The position numbers and the translations under genes were made by a program. Below, piece by piece: positions 1-7,187 of a stretch of DNA of 64,000 nt; the stretch's first letter is position 1; every line of letters begins with the position of its first letter. The DNA is from Siccirubricoccus phaeus (GTDB lineage: Bacteria > Pseudomonadota > Alphaproteobacteria > Acetobacterales > Acetobacteraceae), in contig NZ_SRXO01000022.1 in NCBI RefSeq assembly GCF_008360935.1, forward strand, positions 1 through 64,000. Direction: 5' to 3'. Below the pieces are notes generated by a model. It worked only from the letters and a program-made list of their open reading frames with translations, was not told the DNA's origin and did no database searches.

Positions 1-104
1 GCAAGCTGAAGGACTTCAAGCGCATCGCCATGCGCAGCGAAAAGACCGACCAGAGCTTCGCCGCGATGATCTACCTCGCCACCACCGTGATCCACTCACG
101 CTAA
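1..104 (+). pseudogene. 3' end of an IS5-family transposase (partial, cut by window edge)
   Basis: The reading frame from base 3 to the TAA at 102-104 gives 33 residues, including DFKRIAMRSEKTDQSFAAMI and ending VIHSR. This matches the C-terminal end of IS5-type DDE transposases, where the basic FKRIAMRSEK segment and a hydrophobic final helix are typical. Only the C-terminus is visible, so it cannot be said whether the rest lies intact outside the window. No clear terminal inverted repeat follows. A type A dispersed repeat begins 14 bases after the stop. Confidence 0.75.
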
Positions 105-117
105 ATCTCAACAGACC

Positions 118-224
118 CTAGAGCGGGATCGGTCGAGCTACGCTCACCCGCCCCGCTCTAGCTCATTGTTCGGTCGCGTGATTCACGGTTTCGGTCGATT
201 CGACCTCAACCGATCACGCTCCAG
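118..224. repeat. Type A dispersed intergenic repeat, copy 1
   Basis: The copy has two parts. A CTAGAGCGGG...CCCGCTCTAG hairpin is followed by a palindromic block containing CGTGATTCACGG and TCGGTCGATTCGACC. Close copies are at 20727-20833 and 60602-60704; shorter or diverged copies are at 5733-5789, 38311-38405 and 54728-54830. Two GATTC (GANTC) sites lie at 180-184 and 197-201. There is no coding potential. It sits directly after the IS5 scrap. Confidence 0.85.
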
Positions 225-226
225 CG

Positions 227-294
227 TCCTGCCTGCGACCTTCGCCGCAAATCCGGCCAGCTTCGCAGGATACCCAACTTCGCAGGATACTAGG
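227..294. repeat. Type B dispersed repeat, copy 1 (degenerate)
   Basis: TCCTGCCTGCGA...TTCGCCGCAAATCCGG...TTCGCAGGATAC resembles the palindromic core seen at 63272-63324 and, less closely, 5838-5957 and 7828-7946. The right end carries a duplicated CTTCGCAGGATAC. The element runs into the stop codon of the ohrR-like gene (290-292), so the last bases of that gene may derive from the repeat. Confidence 0.6.
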
Positions 295-736
295 CGTCCT
301 CGGCCGCCAGCAGCTCATCGCGCAGCAAGGTGATCTTGTGGCGCAGCGCGGCCACCTCCTCCTTGTTGCCGCCGAAGGCGCGTTCCAGCCATTCCGGCTT
401 GATGCCCCTCGCCACCTCGCGCAGCGCGCGGCCCTGCTCGGTCAGGTGGATGCGCACCTGGCGCTCATCCTCCGTGCAGCGGCAGCGGGTGATGATCCCG
501 GCGGCCTGCAGCCGCTTCAGCAGCGGGGTCAGCGTGTTGCTTTCGAGGAAGAGCCGGTCGCCGATCTGCCCGACCGTCAGCCCGTCCTCCGTCCAGAGGA
601 CCAGCATGACGAGGAATTGCGGGTAGGTGAGACCAAGCTTGTCCAACAGCTTCTTGTTCGCCCTGCCCACCGCCTGGGCGGCGGAATGGATGGCGAAGCA
701 GAGATACTGATCCAGCTCCAACGTGGCCTCGGTCAT
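290..736 (-). CDS. ohrR: MarR-family regulator, OhrR-like organic peroxide sensor
   Basis: This is a 148-residue winged-helix regulator. The family represses peroxide-resistance genes (ohr) and is released when a reactive cysteine is oxidised. An N-terminal LCFAI with Cys13 matches the conserved LCFAL cysteine of OhrR. The wHTH follows (LTVGQIGDRLFLESNTLTPL, then LLKRLQAAGIITR) with the wing at DERQVRIHLT. The start is the ATG at 736, preceded by AGGGAG; the frame is open further upstream but without a ribosome site. No ohr gene is visible next to it, so the target is unknown. The resolving cysteine of two-Cys OhrRs is not obvious, though Cys residues occur in TRCRC. MarR family is certain; the OhrR subtype is likely. 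Confidence 0.85.
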   Translation of the reverse strand: MTEATLELDQYLCFAIHSAAQAVGRANKKLLDKLGLTYPQFLVMLVLWTEDGLTVGQIGDRLFLESNTLTPLLKRLQAAGIITRCRCTEDERQVRIHLTEQGRALREVARGIKPEWLERAFGGNKEEVAALRHKITLLRDELLAAEDA

Positions 737-1012
737 GGCGATCTCCCTGACGCCAGCGGCTGCGGTGAAGAATGGCGGGGAGCGGCAAGCGGTCGCCCGA
801 CCGAGACTATAAGTCGCAGGCGACGTGATCGTCCATGCCAAATCCGCATGACGAAGGTCAGAAAAATATCAAGGCGTCGGAGATTTGGGAAAGGAACCCT
901 TCTCCGGCCGGCGCACCCCCCACCCCGGCCCCCGCCGCGAGGCGGGCGGAGGCCCGCGCCCATGGGGCGCGAGAGGGTGGGGGCGAAGGATGGGGCAGGC
1001 CTTCCCCGCCCC

Positions 1013-2224
1013 TTACTTCACCGGCAGATACTGGGAGACGAAATCGCAGGCCGGGGTGGAGCGGCCGTCATGCGCCGCGGTGCGGCGATAGAAGGGCTCC
1101 AGCTTGGCCGGGCAGAAATGGGTGACGAGGCTCTGCCGCGTCCGGGCCGCCTGGGTCACCGCCGCGGCGCCGTTGGCGAGATCGGCGTGCCAGATCAGCA
1201 CATCGCCCTTCTTCGCCAGGAATTTGCCGCGGGTCTGGTTATAGGTCTTCGCGTCGGCGAGCAGGCTGTCGAGATAGGCCTGATGCTCCTCGGTGAAATT
1301 CTCCATCCACTTGCTGAAGCCGCCGAACAGGAAATCCGGCGCGCGGTGGCTGCCGATGAAGTACTCCGGCTCGCCCGTCCCGGCCTCGATATCCTCCAGC
1401 GCGGTCCAGCTCGCCGCCATGGCCAGCGGGTTGCCGTCCACCTTCACATAGGCGGTGTCCTTGTGCATCGCCTGCTGCAGGCCGCGGTGGAAGTTCAGGC
1501 TCTGGAAGGCCTTCGGCTTGTCCTCGAACAGGGCGGTGAGGAATTCCATCACCGCCGGGGCGGCGATCACCTGGCGCGCCGCCTCGGAACGGGCATAGGC
1601 GTCGAGCAATTTGCTGCGGCCATCGCGCCAGCGGCTGTCGGGCGGGATGTAGCGCATCATCCCGTCCGGCTCGAAGGTCTCGATCAGCAGCCCGGCCGGC
1701 GGGGTGTGCCACAGCTCATCCAGCTCGCCGCGCAGCCGGTCGATGAGCTTCGGCGCCACCGCCTTCTCGATGACGGTGTAGCCGTCCCGCGCGAATTGGA
1801 AGAGCCGGGTCGCCAGCGCGTCGCTCAGCGTGCCGGCGCGGTGCTTGGCGCCGACCTGGTCGATAAAGTCGGAGCGGTCGATCCAGAGGCCGCCGACGCG
1901 GCTGACGGTGGCGCGCACCGTCTCTTCCTTCTTCGTCGCGCCCGGCAGGGTGACGAAGATGTTGCTGTCCGCGAAGCGCAGCTTCAGGTTGGCCAGATCC
2001 TGCTGGCCGAAGAATTGCGGCATCTGGAAGCTGAAGGCGCATTCGCCATCGGCGATGTCCGCATCCTTCAGGTCCTGGCGGAACAGATCCGCCACGAAGC
2101 GGCCGATGACCTTGTCATTCACCAGGACATCGAAGGCAAGTTTTGACTCCGGGTGGTCGTCATTCAGCACCCAACCCTCCAGCAGCAATTCGTCGAGCCT
2201 GTCGATGCTCCCGCGAATGGGCAT
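1013..2224 (-). CDS. Phytanoyl-CoA dioxygenase (PhyH) family protein with an N-terminal beta-type domain
   Basis: The 403-residue protein has a PhyH-type Fe(II)/2-oxoglutarate oxygenase fold in its C-terminal two thirds. The HxD iron motif is seen in AMHKDTAYV, the distal His in VLIWHADLANGA, and a 2-oxoglutarate-type Arg in ARTRQSLVTHF. The first ~95 residues form a separate module (LEGWVLND..., VLVNDKVIGRFVADLFRQDL, GECAFSFQMP). It resembles the small GW-x-D / VDG-VG / AD-R-DL / G-FSF module found on alphaproteobacterial polysaccharide proteins (from memory). The start is the ATG at 2224, with GGAGACGAACAC just upstream. Its substrate cannot be deduced; by analogy it may hydroxylate a sugar, lipid or small metabolite. 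It stands alone, with no operon partners. Confidence 0.85.
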   Translation of the reverse strand: MPIRGSIDRLDELLLEGWVLNDDHPESKLAFDVLVNDKVIGRFVADLFRQDLKDADIADGECAFSFQMPQFFGQQDLANLKLRFADSNIFVTLPGATKKEETVRATVSRVGGLWIDRSDFIDQVGAKHRAGTLSDALATRLFQFARDGYTVIEKAVAPKLIDRLRGELDELWHTPPAGLLIETFEPDGMMRYIPPDSRWRDGRSKLLDAYARSEAARQVIAAPAVMEFLTALFEDKPKAFQSLNFHRGLQQAMHKDTAYVKVDGNPLAMAASWTALEDIEAGTGEPEYFIGSHRAPDFLFGGFSKWMENFTEEHQAYLDSLLADAKTYNQTRGKFLAKKGDVLIWHADLANGAAAVTQAARTRQSLVTHFCPAKLEPFYRRTAAHDGRSTPACDFVSQYLPVK

Positions 2225-2660
2225 GTGTTCGTCTCCACTCTTGCGCCGGAACCGGACCCCGGGCGGGTAGCTTTCTACCCGAGGTTGTGATGGTGCGTCG
2301 CACAAAATACTCACGTCGGCGTGAGACGAGCAATATGAATCCCCGTCTCAGCTTGTAAAAGCAAGCGAAGGTGAGCGTGCTTGCACGCTTCGTTGCAGGT
2401 CTCGTCGATTTTTATCTACCCGCTGACGTAACCAGGACGGCACTCGGCAGCGATAAATATCACTCGGGTCGTGCACCGCCGGTACAGGCAGAAGTTGAGC
2501 CAATCGGCGATTCTAAACCAAAAATAATACGCCTCTTCAAAAACCATCCAGGCTGGAGGCCAGCCCCCAACGGCGCCGCGGCCGGGCATCGCCACGGCCG
2601 GGGGCAATGAAGACAGGCTTTTGCCCCCAGCCGGCATGTCTCCGGATGCCGAGGGCCTGG
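2225..2660. other. AT-richer intergenic region upstream of the PhyH gene
   Basis: These 436 bases are visibly less GC-rich than the surroundings (for example 2400-2540). No convincing gene is present. The 79-codon frame at 2371-2610 has no family resemblance and a degenerate C-terminus. Short hairpins are visible: TCACG-TCGG-CGTGA near 2310, GCTTG-TAAAAG-CAAGC near 2353 and GCGTGC-TT-GCACGC near 2377. The region probably holds the promoter of the leftward PhyH gene, but no -35/-10 pair could be assigned with confidence. Confidence 0.4.
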
Positions 2661-4301
2661 TCAGGCGGCGCAGCCCTCCTCCCGCAGCAGCGCCTCGACC
2701 AGCGCCGGGGAAATATCGCCGGCGGTGAAGGCCTCGCCCGGGCCGCGCAGCAGCACGAAGCGCAGCGCCCCGTCCCGCGCCTTCTTGTCCTTGCGCATCC
2801 GCGCCAGCAGCGCGGCGGCGGAGAATTCCCGGCCCAGATCGCGGATCCGCGCCGGCAGGCCACAGGCCTCGAGGTGGGAAATCACCCGCCCCGGCAATTC
2901 CTGGCTGCACTCGCCCAGCCGGGCGGAGAGCGCGGCGGCAAGGCCGAGCCCGACCGCCACCGCCTCGCCATGCAGCAGCGCCCCACCATAGCCGCTTTCG
3001 GCTTCCAGGGCGTGGCCGAAAGTGTGGCCGAGATTGAGCAGGGCGCGGCCGCCTTCCGGGCTCTCCTCCCGCTCATCCGCCGCCACCACGGCGGATTTCA
3101 GCCGGCAGCTCTCCAGCACGGCATGGGCCAGGGCGGCGGGGTCGCCGGCGACCAGCGCCTCCCCCTCCGCCTCGCACCAGCGCCACAGCGCCTCGCCGGA
3201 GAGCAGCCCGTGCTTCGCCACCTCGGCATAGCCCGCCCGCAGCTCCCGCACCGGCAGCGTCGCCAGCGTCCCGGTATCGGCCAGCACCATCCGCGGCTGG
3301 TGGAAGGCGCCGACCAGGTTCTTGCCCAGCGCCAGATTCACCCCCGTCTTGCCGCCGACGCTGCTGTCCACCTGCGCCAGCAGCGTCGTCGGCACCTGCA
3401 CGAAAGGCAGGCCGCGCAGCGCGATGGCGGCGGCGAAGCCGGCGAGGTCGCCCACCACCCCGCCGCCCAGCGCCAGCACCGCCGTGCGGCGATCGACGCC
3501 GGCGCCCAGCATCTCCTCCAGGACCCGCTGCACCACGGGGAATTGCTTGCTCGCCTCGCCCGGCGGCACGGTGCATTCCACGGCGATGGCGAAGCCCGCC
3601 TCCGCCAGCCCACGGCGCAGCGTGGGCAGGTGCAGCGGGCCGACGGTCTCGTCCGTCACGATGGCCACGCGCTTCGCCGGCAGCACCGGCGCCAGCAGCG
3701 CCCCGGCCCGGGCCAGCAGCCCCTCGCCGATCGCCACCTCATAGCTGCGCTCGGCAAGCTGCACCGGCAGGCGGAGCGGCGGCTGCCAGGCGGCGATCGC
3801 CTCCTGCACCCGCCTTGTGGTGGCTTCCGGGCTTTCGTCGCTGCAGGGAATCACCAGATCGGCCTCGGCATACAGGGGGTGGCGGTTGCGCATCAGCCGG
3901 TCCAGCACCTCGGCGGGATCGGCGTTGAGGAACATCGGCCGGTGCTCCCGCCCCGCCACGCGGCGCAGCAGCACGGGCAGCGGGCAGCGCAGCCAGACGC
4001 TCAGCGCGCCGGAGCGGCGGATGGCGGCGCGGGTCCGCGCCTCGGCGAAGGCGCCACCGCCGGTGGCCAGCACGATGGGCCCGCCGGAGAGCAGCCGGGC
4101 GATCACCCGCTTCTCGCCGTCGCGGAAATGCGCCTCGCCGTAGCGGGCGAAGATCTCGGTGATGGGCAGGCCGGCGGCGGCCTCGATCTCGGCATCCGCG
4201 TCGCGGAAGGGCAGGCCGAGCTTCGCCGCCAGCCGCCGGCCGATGGCGGATTTCCCCGCCCCCGGCATGCCGACGAGCACGATGCTCCGCCCCTCCGGCA
4301 T
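2661..4301 (-). CDS. aroKB: Bifunctional shikimate kinase / 3-dehydroquinate synthase (AroK-AroB fusion)
   Basis: One frame encodes two shikimate-pathway enzymes. The N-terminal ~165 residues are shikimate kinase, which phosphorylates shikimate at O3. They show Walker A GMPGAGKS, the shikimate motif RDADAEIE, FRDGE, ATGGGAF and the lid REHRP. The rest is dehydroquinate synthase (DAHP to 3-dehydroquinate, NAD- and metal-dependent). It shows LALGGGVVGD, PTTLLAQVDSSVGGKTGVN and the metal ligands in YAEVAKHGLL, NLGHTFGHALE and LLHGEAVAVG. In many bacteria aroK and aroB are separate adjacent genes. The ATG at 4301 puts five residues ahead of the first kinase strand. The frame stays open and coding-like to a TTG at 4436, so the true start may lie upstream (up to 591 residues). 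Confidence 0.95.
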   Translation of the reverse strand: MPEGRSIVLVGMPGAGKSAIGRRLAAKLGLPFRDADAEIEAAAGLPITEIFARYGEAHFRDGEKRVIARLLSGGPIVLATGGGAFAEARTRAAIRRSGALSVWLRCPLPVLLRRVAGREHRPMFLNADPAEVLDRLMRNRHPLYAEADLVIPCSDESPEATTRRVQEAIAAWQPPLRLPVQLAERSYEVAIGEGLLARAGALLAPVLPAKRVAIVTDETVGPLHLPTLRRGLAEAGFAIAVECTVPPGEASKQFPVVQRVLEEMLGAGVDRRTAVLALGGGVVGDLAGFAAAIALRGLPFVQVPTTLLAQVDSSVGGKTGVNLALGKNLVGAFHQPRMVLADTGTLATLPVRELRAGYAEVAKHGLLSGEALWRWCEAEGEALVAGDPAALAHAVLESCRLKSAVVAADEREESPEGGRALLNLGHTFGHALEAESGYGGALLHGEAVAVGLGLAAALSARLGECSQELPGRVISHLEACGLPARIRDLGREFSAAALLARMRKDKKARDGALRFVLLRGPGEAFTAGDISPALVEALLREEGCAA

Positions 4302-4482
4302 GGCGGGGGTGGGCTCGACCGGCGCCGGGGCCCAAGCGGGGGGGGCGGTCGATTCGATGGCGTTGGCGATGTTGCGCGACACGATGGCCAAGGGTAGCAC
4401 AGCGCCGCCGCGGCGCGATGGGGCGGCTGACCGCAACGCGTCACCGAATTGCCGCTGAAGAGCCGCGAGGAGCCCTGCCGTA

Positions 4483-4629
4483 ATGTTTCGCCGACCTGTC
4501 CTGTTGCTGGTCCTGCTGCTGCTTGGGCTGCTGGCGGTGGGGCTGGTGGCGATCGGCGCCTTCCCGCCCGGGATCTCTCCGGCGCCGGTGGAGCGGGTGC
4601 TGCCGAACGACCGGTTCCAGACGCGCTAA
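4483..4629 (+). CDS. Small single-span membrane or exported protein, 48 residues
   Basis: ATG at 4483 is preceded by GAGGAG about 10 bases upstream and the frame ends at TAA 4627-4629. The product is a two-Arg N-terminus, a hydrophobic stretch of ~22 residues (VLLLVLLLLGLLAVGLVAIG) and a short soluble tail ending VERVLPNDRFQTR. That pattern fits a signal anchor or an uncleaved signal peptide. I recall similar short proteins with the PVERVLPNDRF ending beside aroK in related bacteria, but this is unverified. It is divergent from aroKB and followed at once by a type C repeat. Function unknown. Confidence 0.7.
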   Translation: MFRRPVLLLVLLLLGLLAVGLVAIGAFPPGISPAPVERVLPNDRFQTR

Positions 4630-4633
4630 GGAG

Positions 4634-4830
4634 TATCGGGGGCTTTGCCCCCGAACCCCACCAGGGGCTCTGCCCCTGGACCCCGCCGGGGCCAGGACCT
4701 GGCCCCGGACGCCAGTCTGAGTTCTCCAACCCGACGGTTCGACCTGCCGACTCTGGGCCCCTCCCCGGCGGGGTGCAGGCCGCGACGGGCCTCCTGCTGG
4801 GGGCATGGGGGCGAAGCCCCCAACTCTGCT
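4634..4830. repeat. Type C GC-rich mosaic repeat, copy 1
   Basis: A run of nested hairpins: GGGGGCTTTGCCCCC, CAGGGGCTCTGCCCCTG, GGGGCCAGGACCTGGCCCC, then the linker CCGACGGTTCGACCTGCCGA and a terminal GGGGGCGAAGCCCCC. The same modules recur in changing order at eight other places in the window. It starts five bases after the stop of the 48-residue gene and ends just before xerD, so it may act as a transcription terminator. No coding potential. Confidence 0.8.
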
Positions 4831-4843
4831 AGTCTGCCCCCAG

Positions 4844-5749
4844 ATGGACCGCCACCTCGAAGCCTTCCTGGAGATGCTCGCCGCCGAGCGCGGCGCCGCG
4901 CGCAACACGCTCAGCGCCTATCGCACCGACCTCGAGGACGCCGCCGCCTTCGCTGCCCGCCGCCGCCACCCCCTGCAGGAAGCGACGCCGGAACTGCTCC
5001 GCGCCTGGCTCCGCCATCTTGCCGACCAGGGCTTCTCCCCCCGCACCGCCGCCCGCCGCCTCTCCGCCCTGCGGCAGTATTTCGGCTTCCTGGCCCGCGA
5101 AGGGCTGCGGCCGGACGACCCCACCGCCATCCTCGACAGCCCCCGCCTGCCCCCCGGCCTGCCCAAGCCCATCGCCGAGGCGGAGGTCGAAGCCCTGCTC
5201 GCCGGCGCCGCGAGGCTGGAAGGCCGCCGCGGCGCCCTGGCCGTCGCGGCGGTGGAGCTGCTCTACGCCTCCGGCCTCCGCGCCAGCGAGCTGGTGGCGC
5301 TGCCCGCCGCCGCGCTGCGCGAGGACGCCCCGCTCATCGCCATCCGCGGCAAGGGCGGGCGGGAGAGGCTGGTGCCGATCTCCACCCGTGCGCGGGAGGC
5401 GGCGCTGGCCGCCCGCGCCGAAGCGCCCGACGCCCCAGGCCGGCAGCGCTGGCTGTTCCCCTCCCGCGGCGCTTCCGGCCACCTCACCCGCCAGGCGCTC
5501 GGCCTGCTGCTGAAGGAGGCGGCGCTGGCCGGCGGGCTGGACCCCGCCCGGGTCTCCCCGCATGTGCTGCGGCATTCCTTCGCCAGCCATCTGCTGGCCC
5601 GCGGCGCTGATCTGCGCAGCCTGCAGCTCCTGCTCGGCCATGCCGACATCGCCACCACCCAGATCTACACCAAGGTGCTGGAGGAAAGGCTGCGCCAGGT
5701 GGTGCGGGAGCATCACCCGCTGGCGCAGGGCCAGAGCGCGATCGGTTGA
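4844..5749 (+). CDS. xerD: Site-specific tyrosine recombinase XerD
   Basis: The 301-residue recombinase would act with XerC at dif to resolve chromosome dimers. The N-terminal SAM-like core-binding domain (about 1-85, SPRTAARRLSALRQYFGFL) precedes the catalytic domain. Catalytic residues are all present: Arg146 in ASGLRASEL, Lys170 in RGKGGRERLVPI, His240-x-x-Arg243 in HVLRHSFASHLL, His266 in LLGHADIATTQ and the nucleophile Tyr275 in IYTKV. The ending VVREHHPLA is more XerD-like than XerC-like. The start is the ATG at 4844; the frame is open 13 codons upstream into the repeat. The final codons (QSAIG stop) lie inside a type A repeat. It is next to, but divergent from, aroKB. Confidence 0.92.
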   Translation: MDRHLEAFLEMLAAERGAARNTLSAYRTDLEDAAAFAARRRHPLQEATPELLRAWLRHLADQGFSPRTAARRLSALRQYFGFLAREGLRPDDPTAILDSPRLPPGLPKPIAEAEVEALLAGAARLEGRRGALAVAAVELLYASGLRASELVALPAAALREDAPLIAIRGKGGRERLVPISTRAREAALAARAEAPDAPGRQRWLFPSRGASGHLTRQALGLLLKEAALAGGLDPARVSPHVLRHSFASHLLARGADLRSLQLLLGHADIATTQIYTKVLEERLRQVVREHHPLAQGQSAIG

Positions 5750-5789
5750 GGTCGGATCGACCGGAACCGTGAATCACGCGACCGGACAA
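5733..5789. repeat. Type A dispersed repeat, copy 2 (half-length), overlapping the xerD stop
   Basis: GAGCGCGATCGGTTGAGGTCGG...GACCGGAACCGTGAATCACGCGACCGG is the inverted counterpart of copy 1 without the CTAGAGC hairpin. The TGA of xerD (5747-5749) is inside the repeat sequence GATCGGTTGAGGTC. One GAATC site is retained. Confidence 0.8.
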
Positions 5790-5837
5790 ACAGCCAGGGC
5801 GGGTGTGTGAGCCTGGGCGAACGCACCGCGCCCTGGT

Positions 5838-5957
5838 GTCCTGCCCGCTGCGTTCGCTGGATTTCCGGCGAACGCCGCGGACAAGCAGGTCACCGAAAAC
5901 AAAAGCCAGTGGCCCGAGAACGAAGTCCGCAGGACTTCGGAATCCGGACACTGGAGC
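5838..5957. repeat. Type B dispersed repeat, copy 2, in the xerD-SDR intergenic region
   Basis: GTCCTGCCCGCTGCGTTCGC...GCGAACGCCGCGGACAAGCAGG, then CCCGAGAACGAAGTCCGCAGGACTTCGG and GGACACTGGAGC. Over about 118 bases it is nearly identical to 7828-7946. It contains two inverted repeats: GTTCGC(T)GGATTTCCGGCGAAC and GAAGTCC-GCAGGACTTC. The whole 5750-6286 gap holds this repeat, the end of a type A copy and the hairpin at 6015-6079. No gene was seen in it. Confidence 0.85.
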
Positions 5958-6014
5958 AAACTCCGGTCAGGCGGCATCGCCTGATCGGATTTCTTGTTCC
6001 AGAAAATATAATGT

Positions 6015-6079
6015 CTAGAGCAGTTTATCTCCGATCTGACGGATCACGACGTGATCCGTCAGATCGGAGGCTGCTCTAA
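6015..6079. repeat. Long perfect hairpin with CTAGAGCAG / CTGCTCTA ends
   Basis: A perfect 19-base inverted repeat (left arm 6029-6047 starting CTCCGATCTGACGG; right arm 6051-6069) is separated by only three bases (GAC). An outer AGAGCAG/CTGCTCT pair (6017-6023 and 6071-6077) extends the stem. The CTAGAGC-type ends match the hairpins at 60700-60751 and 60762-60807. There is no T-run, so it is not a standard terminator. It lies about 200 bases upstream of the SDR gene. Confidence 0.85.
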
Positions 6080-6286
6080 CCCGCGCAGCGGCCGATAGCC
6101 GCGCCGGGCGCGTCCGGCCGAGGCGCGTCCCGAGAGCCTGTCCCGCGAAAGCGGCCCGCGGCGCGGTCCGGCGATCCTGGCGCCCCCCGGGCCTGCCGTT
6201 GCCATCGGCAGCGGCGGGCCCACGTCCTGGTGAGGACGCATGCCAGGACCCTGCCGGAACAGGCCCTGACACCGAGGAGACATCCA

Positions 6287-6955
6287 ATGCCGAAGGCCCT
6301 CATCATCGGCGTCGGGGACGGGCTTTCCGCCTCCCTCGCCCGCAGGCTGGCCGGGGAAGGCTACGCCCTGGCGCTGGCCGCCCGGAACACCGCCAAGCTC
6401 GGCGCCCTGGCGGCCGAGACCGGCGCCAGCCTGCATGCCGCGGATGCCGCGGACCCGGCCGCCATCGCCGCCCTCTTCGCCGCCGCCGGGGAGGTGGAGG
6501 TGGTGGTCTACAACCCCAGCTACCGGGTGCGCGGCCCGATCGCCGAGCTGGACCCGGCGGAGGTGCAGAAGACCCTGCAGGTCACCGCCTTCGGCGCCTT
6601 CCTCGCGGTGCGGGAGGCAGCGCGGCAGATGCTGCCGCGCGGCCACGGCACCATCCTGCTGACCGGCGCCAGCGCCGGGGTAAAGGGCTTTGCGGAGAGC
6701 GCCCCCTTCGCCATGGGCAAATTCGCGCTGCGCGGCCTGGCGCAATCCGCGGCGCGGGAGCTGCATCCGAAGGGCATCCATGTCGCGCATATCGTCATCG
6801 ATGGCGGCATCAGCAGCGCCCGCCGGCCGGAGCGCGGCGAGGCGACGCTGCTGGACCCCGACGCCATCGCCGAAGCCTACTGGCAATTGGTCCGCCAGCC
6901 GCGCAGCACCTGGAGCGCGGAGCTTGAGCTTCGCCCTTGGGTTGAACGCTTCTGA
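6287..6955 (+). CDS. Short-chain dehydrogenase/reductase (SDR) family protein, atypical active site
   Basis: The 222-residue protein has a Rossmann fold, with the dinucleotide motif GVGDGLS at 8-14. A degenerate form of the NAG strand is present (YNPSYR, 75-80), and the catalytic-type Ser129 is in LLTGASAG. The usual Tyr of YxxxK is Phe141 (FAMGK145), followed by FALRGLAQSAARELHPKGIH. From memory, a subgroup of SDRs with FAMGKFALR exists, so this is probably a family trait and not a decay event. Start ATG 6287 follows GAGGAGACATCCA. It stands alone between repeat-rich spacers. Substrate unknown; oxidoreductase activity is uncertain without the Tyr. Confidence 0.85.
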   Translation: MPKALIIGVGDGLSASLARRLAGEGYALALAARNTAKLGALAAETGASLHAADAADPAAIAALFAAAGEVEVVVYNPSYRVRGPIAELDPAEVQKTLQVTAFGAFLAVREAARQMLPRGHGTILLTGASAGVKGFAESAPFAMGKFALRGLAQSAARELHPKGIHVAHIVIDGGISSARRPERGEATLLDPDAIAEAYWQLVRQPRSTWSAELELRPWVERF

Positions 6956-7187
6956 ACAATGTTTGCGCAGGATGTAGAAAGGGCGGAACTGCTGGTCGAA
7001 TGCCAGGAACGACCCTGCCGTCCTGCGACACAAAGGGTCGAGCAGGGATCGCGGGCAAAGCGCGAATAGGGCCGAATTTCCGGGCCTTGCACCGTGTCTT
7101 TCGCATGGACGAAACGACATGCGCCTTGATCCCTGCCTATTCTCAATAGTAAGTGTGCATACCATTCACGCATGCCGGAGCCGCTGA

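Noticed and set aside
338-2146. 602-residue rightward frame opposite ohrR and PhyH
   Set aside because: It is the complement of two recognised genes, with Arg/Gln/Gly-rich shadow composition.
2371-2610. 79-residue frame in the AT-rich gap
   Set aside because: No ribosome site, no family resemblance and a degenerate basic C-terminus; more likely promoter DNA.
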